Assembly (NCBI GenBank): GCA_026936325.1
Contig: JAPTHN010000004.1
Location: 45,721,289-45,785,288, forward strand
Reading direction: 5' to 3'
Source: Platynereis dumerilii
Lineage: Eukaryota > Annelida > Polychaeta > Phyllodocida > Nereididae
DNA: 64,000 bases
Shown here: one piece after another, positions 13,401 to 23,000 of the stretch
Position numbering within the stretch: the first letter of the stretch is position 1
Layout: every line of letters starts with the position of its first letter
Position numbers and translations under genes: made by a program
Notes under the pieces: model-generated
Database searches by the model: none
Told to the model about the DNA's origin: nothing
What the model saw: only the letters and a program-made list of their open reading frames with translations

Positions 13401-16400
13401 ATGAAAATGCCATAATATTTCATAAAAATGCCATTGCTCTATACATTGAAATAGGGCAGGATGAACCCTGTAATAGGGTCTTAAATCAATAAGAGAAAAA
13501 CATTTCTACATTTCATCCTCAGGCCACCCGCAGAGCATACGTCAGTTATATTCTCTTATCTAATACTATATAATACAATGTCAGTGGCATATGAACATAT
13601 GAAGGTCGACAACAGTGGGAATATGTATTTGATATTCCACTTCGATTATACATTGTGCTGCTTTTGTTGAAGCCTCAGGATAGAATTTGTTTACCAACAC
13701 AGTTCTTGCGTGTTGAACGGTTCCCTTTTTTGTTGAATTGTTTGAGAGATCAGCAAGGGATGGGAACTATTGTCACGTAGTGTTACTCCCAACACGCAGG
13801 GAATATTTACTTTAAAAACTTTAAATTTCCATGTGAAATACTGAAGTAGACAGTTTTGTTTTATGAATGTTTAAGGATGACATGTGCCTTTCAGCTGTTG
13901 CTGTTTCCAACTGTTCGGTTCTTTGTAAATCTCATTTCAAACCAAACCACCTTTTGATGCATTATTTCCAACTTTGAATGCTGGTCTGTCAACAAGGGGA
14001 TATCTGTATTGCAATTAACTACGTGCATCTGTCACACTTGAACAACCGAAACTGTAATTTTGAATTTTCAGTCAGCTGAAATGACTGAGTGAGATGGTTG
14101 CACGATTCCTTTGAGCTAACATAGCTTGTTTTTTTAAGTTATGACAATGAACATAATAGATAGATAGATAGATATGGTAAGTGCAGCCCTCTAAGCCCAG
14201 TTCTGGGAGCTCACGAGGGTTGATTGATGAGATGAGAGAGAGAGCAGGAGTCCTCAACATGTTACACATTTACCCCATGTGAGGGATCTTTTACTTGCCC
14301 AGCATAGACACTGATACAAGGGGCCGCCAATTTAACGTCTCATCCGAACGACATCCAGCTGGGATTTTGCTCATAAAGGTACACTGAAAATTTCGGGTTC
14401 CCCATCCGGGAGTCGAACCAAGGCAGGCAAAGACCTTCAGCGGAGCAGGCGGGAACCTTAACCACTACACCACCCAGCTGCTTATTATCATAACTTACAA
14501 AAACAAGCTGTATCAGCCCAAAGGAATTGTGCAACCATCATCGATCAATTAAACTGATTTAACATTTCAGATTTTACAGTGTATAGCTCTTTTTAGCATA
14601 AAACACATCGACCTACAATGCCCTAATTTTCAGTTTAGGATACCCGAGACAACAATCAACTAAAGTATCTATAGGCTGCATTACTGCACCTTGCTACATA
14701 ATTCAGCAGCAATTGATCAAGAACCATTATGATGATAGAGATAACAACAACCCTACTAGACATGAATCTTATAACTGTTGATTGATCCATCCTTACAGCT
14801 GATTGATCCATCATCCCTGTTTATTGAGGCCCTCCAGACACCAACAAGGCCAACTCATTGTTCTGGCCACAATGCCAAGGCCACTAACAGTCCATTACTC
14901 CTTTTGTAGTGAAAAATTATGATTCTGTTGTCAACCTTGAAGTATCATCATTATTACTAAGCATTGCCATGGAATTTATCATTGTTTTTTGATGCCCCTC
15001 ATGTGAAATCGGATTTATAACAGGAGCTCCAACAAAGCGCAGGAATTTTAAGATGTGGGAGTTTCACATTATCTGCTGCATTTGTATTGAGGTTAAATAT
15101 TCAAATATTTTCATTGAATATCGGATTTCATTCTTAAAATAAACAAGAGCCTTGCAAGAAATCTACTCTATGGATCAGTATAGGTTATTCACCACGGGAG
15201 AGGGAATACATGATTTATCACCCGACGGCTTTAGCCCAAGGTGTGATAAACACATATTCCCAATCCCATGGTGAATATGTGGCTTATACCATGAGACAAA
15301 CACTCTCACTGTCAAACATGAAACGATAAACAAAGAATATGGGAATTATCGCCCTGAAATAATGGCATGTGATTGGCGCGGACAGAAGTGTCGCATGGTA
15401 TAAATGCATATATATATATATACAAATTATACATAAACAGGTGGAGTTATCTAACTTGTATGAGTAGCGATGTAAAATAACAACCTTTTCAACACTAACT
15501 CAACCAACTGTCTGTTTTTTGTAATTGGCAAGCAAAGACACTTGCCAATCAGACATAAGTGTTAAATCGAGCAAACAGGTTTTTTCTTATTTTTGTATAA
15601 ATCTTGATCTGATCAACAAGGTGTTTGGTACAGGGAAGTCAATGACATGCTGTCATTTGACAAGCATTTTTGGTAACATATATATATAAAGTGGATTTAT
15701 TAGTATCATTTCTCAATCCATTTCTGATAATAGGCTACACTGCATGTAAGAAGCAGTCTTCATATCTTAAACCACTGTTGCAAAAACCCATTGGGAATTA
15801 ACCACCTGAATACAATCAAAAAGGGCTCTCACCCAGAGGCTCATAATTTTATAAGTATCAGCTCTTGCCAAAGATGAGGTCTAACAGGATATATCGCGAA
15901 TGTTCAGGGTGGACTGCCGACATCAACCTTCAAAGAGTACTGCTGTGTACAAGGTACTTATAATTACCAATAATCTGAATGTGCAGGTGTGACGTCAAAA
16001 CATGAACCTGCCACATTGTACTACTTTTTCTTATGACGTTGTTTGAAGTAAATCAGATGACAACATGTTTTTTCATAAGTCATTTTCTCTTTTCATGGTT
16101 TATTGTCAGTTTTACCAACCTTTTGGCACCTGGTGTAGCAAAAATGTCCACCTAATTGGAGGAGTATATAATTTCTTCCTGCAGTTCTGCAAAAAAACTG
16201 CAGAATTCTGCAGTTCTGCAAAAAACTGCAGAATTCTGCAAAAAACTGCAGAATTCTGTAGGAAACTGCAGAATTCTGCAGGAAACTGCAGAATTCTGCA
16301 GTTCTACAAAAAAACTGCAGAATTCTGCAGTTCCAAAAAAAATTCTGCAGTTTCAAAAAAAACTCTGCAGGAAGCTGCAGAATTCTGCAGTTCTGCAGCT

Positions 16401-19400
16401 CCCTGCATGATTTCTGAACCTCTGTTACTTCTTGCAGTTTATTGCAATGCATCTTCAAAGTTCAGACCTCTCTGACATGGGGCTTGCCGCTACCAAGGAA
16501 ACGTGGTTTGGGGGATTGTTGTATGAGGGATCAGGGTTTTTGTTAGTCCTCTGTCACTGCAGCGTTTCTGAAAAGTTTCTGCAGCAAAATCTGTAATCCT
16601 GTAGGAGATATGCAGCCTGGGAGGTTTTATGCAGTTCTGCAAAAAACTGCAGAATTCTGCAGAAAACTGCAGAATTCTGCAGGAAGCTGCAGAATTCTGC
16701 AGTTCCAAAAAAATCTGCAGAATTCTGCAGTTTCAAAAAAAACTCTGCAGGAAGCTGAAGAATTCTGCAGCTAACTGCATGATTTCTGAACCTCTGTAAC
16801 TTCCTCCAGTGTATTGCATCTGTACAGTTCAGACCTCTTTGACATTGGGCTTGCCGCTACCAAGGAAACATTTATTTGGGGGGTTGGTTTGGGGGGTTGT
16901 GGTTTGGGGGGTCTGGGTTTTGGTAGTCCTCTGTCATTGCAGCGTTTCTGAAAAGTTTCTGCAGCAAAATCTGTAATCCTGTAGGAGATATGCAGCCTGG
17001 GAGGTTTTATGCAGTTCTGAAAAAAACTGCAGAATTCTGCAGAAAACTGCAGAATTCTGCAGGAAGCTGCAGAATTCTGCAGGAAGCTGCAGAATTCTGC
17101 AGTTCCAAAAAAATCTGCAGAATTCTGCAGTTTAAAAAAAAACTCTGCAGGAAGCTGCAGAATTCTGCAGTTCTGTAGCAAATTCTGCAGTTCTACCAGG
17201 TAGCAGTTTGTGGAATGACATTTTTGCGAGCAAACAGATCGCCGAAAAAAGTGCCGTACGGCAAAAAGAAACAACGACGGACAAAGACTGACTGACTGCT
17301 GTATTAAATAGACCTGGTTGCAGAGTACCTGAAACTTTTTTCGGAATGAAATTTGGTTGAGAATTGACCGAGCAGAGAGGAAAAATGTCCATGGAAGTTC
17401 ATTATGATAGAGCACTGTCAGCAGTTTATGAAATGACATTTTTGCGAGCTGACCGATCGCCGAAAAACGGGTCGTACGGCAAAAAGAAACAACGACGGAC
17501 AAAGACTGACTATTGTATTAAATAGACCTGGTTGCAGAGTATCTGAAACTTTTTTCGGAATGAAATTTGGTTGAGAATTAACCGAGCAGAGAGGCAAAAC
17601 GTCCATTGAAGTTTATTTTGATAGAGCACTGTCAGTAGTTTATAAAATGACATTTTTGCGAGCTGACCGATCGCCGAAAAACGGGTCGTACGGCAAAAAA
17701 AAAACAACGACGGACAAAGACTGACTAGTGTAGTCAATAGACCTGGTTGTTGGGTACCTGAAACATTTTTCTGAATGAAATTTGGTTGAGAATTGACCGA
17801 GCAGAGAGGCAAAGCGTCCATTGAAGTTTATTTTGATAGAGCACTGTCAGTAGTTTATAAAATGACATTTTTGCGAGCTGACCGATCGCCGAAAAAAGGG
17901 TCGTAAGGCGAAAAAAAACAACGACGGACAAAGACTGACTAGTGTAGTCAATAGACCTGGTTGCCGGGTACCTGAAACATTTTTCTGAATGAGAATTGAC
18001 CGAGCAGAGAGGCAAAACGTCCATGGAATTTCATTTTGATACAGCAGTTTGTAAAATGACATTTTAGTGATCCCATTTGTTTCCTCACAGTCCTCATTCT
18101 TGTATAGGTATTAATGGAGCTGCAGAACTGCAGAATTCTGCAGTTTCCTACAGAACTGCAGAATTTATTGCAGAACTGCAGAATTCTGCAGTTTCCTACA
18201 GAACTGCAGAATTTATTGCAGAACTGCAGAATTCTGCAGCTTCCTGCAGAATTCTGCAGCTTCCTGCAGAATTCTGCAGTTTCCTTCAGAACTGCAGAAT
18301 TTTTTGCAGAATTCTGCAGTTTTCTGCAGAATTCTGCAGTTTCCTACATAACTGCAGAATTTTTTGCAGAACTGCAGAGTTTCTACAGAACTGCAGAATT
18401 TATTGCAGAACTGCAGAACTCTGCAGCTTCCTGCAGAATTCTGCAGCTTCCTGCAGAATTCTGCAGTTTCCTTCAGAACTGCAGAATTTTTTTGCAGAAC
18501 TGCAGTTTTCTGCAGAATTCTGCAGTTTCCTACAGAACTGCAGAATTTTTTGCAGAACTGCAGAATTCTGCAGTTTTCTGCAGAATTCTGGAATTTTATT
18601 GCAGAATATGCAGCTGCAGGAAGAAATTTAAGTGTACTGCCTAATTGTTTCCTCTTGTATTAAACCCTGCAATGATCTCTACACCTGAGTTAAAAATGTT
18701 ATAAAAATGGACATTTTTTCTAATTTCTTGGATAAGAAGCTTGTAAACTGGAATTTTTTCTCATGTATTTGACAAGAAGCTTGTAAAACACTCATATTAG
18801 TTTATTTATGGGTACAGCTAGGGTTTCTTCAGAACCTGCATACTGGTACCTAAAGAAAATTCTTACACGTAGCACCACTAACTGCTAACTGCTTTTGACG
18901 GTTCTTTTCTTCAGGACACATGTACCGAGTTGAAGACAAAATAATTCATTAACCTTAAATTCTGTACACAAGTGGGTGCTGCAAACAAAGTGTTTTCATG
19001 ACTTCTGATTTGTCACACTGTCCAAGGAAGAACTAAACACATACAGGCAATGAGCCACACCATAAACGCCTCAGAAAAACCCCTCAAACTCTTCATGTAC
19101 AGAATGCTGAAAATAAGGACAAGAGAAGTTTCAACAATACTGACATCTCAATCAAGTAACATCTCTTCTGAGCTGCCCCAGCAGGCATATTGAAACATAT
19201 TATTGCATGTGCAAAACCACTACAACTTACTCACGCCATTTACATGTTATGTAGCATGTGAAGCCACAAGCGATATTTCCTGTTCACAATCGGGAGTGTA
19301 TCTCCGATGCCATTATGTGTTGCAAACATAATAATTGTGACTTCTGAGTTTTTCACACAGTAAATGAAAAATTAAACACATAATGGTAATGGGCTACAAT

Positions 19401-19971
19401 ACATATTAGTTAGAATCTACTAGAAATGTATACATGTATATAGAAAACACAGAAAATAACCAAATGAGAACTTTCAACAATACGGACATCTCAATCAAGT
19501 AATTCTGAGCTGCCCCAGGAGGCATGTTGAAACATATTATTGCATGTGCAAAACCACTACAAGCCATAAACATGAGAGATAGCATGTGAAGCCACCAGTT
19601 GCTTGGATGGACTTGCAACAACATTCCCTAACACACTAAAACATGCCGCTCAATGGAATTGCGAGAAGTGGCGTGGGCCGACTAATGTTGTGCAATAGAG
19701 GGACTTTACGAGTCCTTTACGTATTTATTATGGTACGCCCTCACCCAAGAAGACCATCAAATAGGGACAACAAATTGGGTAACAAAATAGGGCAACAGGA
19801 TGGGAATGGACAGGCTTCTGAAACATGGGCAGTATACATTAAAGGAGTATACAAATGGGCAAACTGGGCCCTTCATAACTACATATAAAGATTGTCATCG
19901 TTATTCTAACAATGTGAAGTATGAAAATGCCATCTCTCTATCTATCTATCTACCTATCTATCTATCTTTCA

Positions 19972-20017
<46 letters not shown>

Positions 20018-23000
20018 TGATCTATCTATCTATCTATCTACCGATCTATCGATCTACCAACTGTCATTGGTTATCTATCTATCTATCTATCTGTCTATCC
20101 ATCTGTATATGAATATATCCCTCTATAAATCTATCTGCATCGCAACTTACAGTATCTGTGACAGCAGACCATTAAAACCCTTGCAGACACAATATGAATG
20201 CAAGCTGTTTATGAATGGTCATGCTAAGAAAGTTGCAAACTGATGCAAAGCGACTGTTGAAATAACAGTTACACCAACTTAAGAACACATTTGCAGTAGC
20301 ACCAACCATGCAGATATTGCAAATATATACTAAAGAGCATGTGTTGTCTTGATACAAGCATATTTTGTTTTTTTTTTACATAGAGAGAGTAAGAGAGTAA
20401 GACAATGATGTATGTGCAACTGTGGCACAGCACCAACATACAACCACAGCTGTTACAGTAGCATTGCAACAGTGGGCCTGTGATAGAAGTATATAGAAGA
20501 CAAATGAAACCACAGTACAGTCTAGCAACCATTTCTTGTGAGCACAAACTTCACATATTAGTGATACAATCAGTGCACAGCAACTTGAGATCTGTAACAA
20601 GTTGAACAGACAAAAAAAACACTTGCTTAAAGCTTTACATTGTACAGTATAGAAACAAAAACATTTGCAGTCACACGAGGACCACCCCACAGCATGGAGA
20701 CACATTTGTAGTAGCTGCACGAACGATTAGCTGCACTGTAACTCTTGGTTTGTGACAGAAGACCATTAACCGTCTAGATACAAAACATTTACAGTCTCAC
20801 TGGGAACCATAGTTACAGTGTACACCAACCTGCAAACACATTTGCAGTAGTATCATCCATCAGCTGTGTTCCAATGTGACACCTCTGACCACGAGAGCCA
20901 ATAAAACACATACAAACACAGTCTTGATATGCCTAAAAAGCCCTTGCAGTCACACTGAGAATGAATACTACTGTTACTACAAAACCCAAAAACACAGCTG
21001 GAGACACATTTGCAGTAGCATCACCATCAGCTGTGCTACAACTTGATATCTGTGACCAGAAGAACCAATAAAAACCCTCTCAGACACACTAAGATAAAGC
21101 GAGAGGCAGTGTGGTAGATGCGGCCAGACTGACAATTGGGCTTTTCTTCCTGATAAAGACATCCTTCACTACATTTCACTTTATCGCCCTGCTCTATTGT
21201 CCACCGAGACCAATTTATGGACAACTCGCTTGACACGTTTCGCTAACTACCCCAGGAGAACGGCTGCGTCTCTACACTATGTACCCAAGGGAGTGCTGAA
21301 TTTCTGAGCCATTTATCCCACCGAGACAATCTTCTGGCATCCCCCTTTTTTATTTACTTTTTATTCCTCAAGCGCAAAGTTACATTCCATCATGGGTGAT
21401 ATATTGCCCTGGGTTCACCGGCTGCTCTGTTGTCGAAGGTTACACTGCCAAATTGATTGCTATTGTACATCGTAAGCGGACGGGTGTCAGCCATTGTTTT
21501 TCTCGTGTTCTACCAACACCATTTTTACACCTTATTTTTTCATATTCTTCTTTTTGCGTCATTGTTTCTTCATAACATACTTTCTTATCTCTCTTTCTGT
21601 GCTTTTTATAAACAACAGCTATATGACAAGATAACATGCCACTCTTCCTCTTTACTAAACTGTGTCTTCATAACATACTTCCTAATCTCTTTTTCTGTCT
21701 TTTTTTATAAAACAACTGCTGTATGACAAGATTACATACTTCTTTTCACGTCAGGACAAAAAGTGTAAACGCTTTATCCGCATCACTTTGTATGCATGCA
21801 GTGTTTTATTTCTTCCTTTTTACTTGACATTGTATCTGTATAACATACCATCTTATCTCTCTTTCTGTGCTTTTTACAAAACAACAGCCATATGACAAGA
21901 TTACGTACTCTACATATCGGGACAAAAAGTGTAATCGCTTTATCCATGGGACTTGCTGCACTTGAATCACTTTGTATGCATGTGGTGTTTTATTTGCAGA
22001 TCAGCATTCAAGATGCTCACCATTTTCACTTTCCACACAGATTATATTCCAAAGAAATCTACTGCTTCAACATAAACATTCTCAAGTGCTGCATCTATGT
22101 TCCATTGGTTTTTATGGGATGTAATTCCTGCCATATAATATGCGGATGATAAGGTTTCTGACATATATTTGTAAACACACTCTCACGTCTCGAGAAAGCC
22201 ATCTGCATCAAGACATTTCTTTCGGAGCAATTCAACGCCTCGGGCGAAACAATTTCCAGCTCATGATTCACTATCACATAAACAAAACACATTCTCTAAA
22301 CAGTCTCGGAACATTTGCATTATTATCGCGCCTGAGTCTCATCACCGTTTCCACATGTCAACGACGTTGGCAGAATAATTCGTTCAGACATAACATTGAG
22401 ACGTTTAGATATGCACAGGTCGTATGAAATATGCACATATATCTCCCACGACTCACTATCCAATGGGTAATTATCACCGTTACCCAAACACAATATATCA
22501 CTAGACAAAGATGGCAGTCAAGTGGGTAATAAGGCTACAAATCACCATTTTTCTGCTGCATTAACCACGGCATACAAATAGACTAGGCTGGATAATTATC
22601 TTAGGCACATTGCCATCTCCGATTGTCTTTTTAAACCAATCCTGTCCATTATTTGTGGTCCTTATGGACTAAATGTTGGTAAAGTTTGAATTTTCAATGT
22701 TGGCTGGATAGAATTAAATTTTAAAATGGCGAAATATGGTACCAGGTACTGAACTGACATGATTGTAGATAATATGTATTAGTTAGAAACCAATTTGGAA
22801 CCCGAAAAATGGGAAAATGAGGCATCTAACTTAGACCTCATACGCTTCTTCAACTATATCTTTAAGTGGTAGTTATAACAGATTATAACATGACATGACT
22901 TGTTTATGACTGTTTATTTAATGCGCTGTTTGTTGAATGGCATTAAAATGCAAAGCTGTCAGTTATTGCCCAGCTTTTCAAAGCTTGGAAATAGCTTGGA

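Larger units (their letters stand above)
16170..18629. mobile_element. Foldback (TU/FB-like) transposable element of about 2.46 kb
   Basis: Seen: 15 bp perfect terminal inverted repeats, aatttcttcctgcag at 16170-16184 and its complement at 18615-18629. Arrays of an approximately 20 bp unit centred on the palindrome ctgcagaattctgcag lie inward of each end, with opposite orientation bias (gaaactgcag words on the left, ctgcagtttc words on the right). The centre holds a duplicated 370 bp block and four 215 bp tandem repeats. Known: foldback elements of Drosophila and the TU elements of sea urchin have long inverted repeats made of short tandem units. Inferred: this is such an element. No transposase frame is seen, and the reverse frames are by-products of the repeats. 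No clear target duplication was found. Confidence 0.7.

Noticed and set aside
17203-18060. CRISPR-like regular repeats
   Set aside because: The 215 bp unit is contiguous, without unique spacers, in an animal genome. Ordinary tandem repeat.
16065-18663. Several open frames of 60-243 residues on both strands across the foldback element
   Set aside because: They are read-throughs of the ctgcagaattctgcag and 215 bp repeats, rich in repeated LQNSA/EFCSF-type strings, and overlap in many frames. No domain or conserved start.
19800-20243. Frame encoding repeated Tyr-Leu-Ser-Ile
   Set aside because: Translation of the (TATC)n microsatellite.
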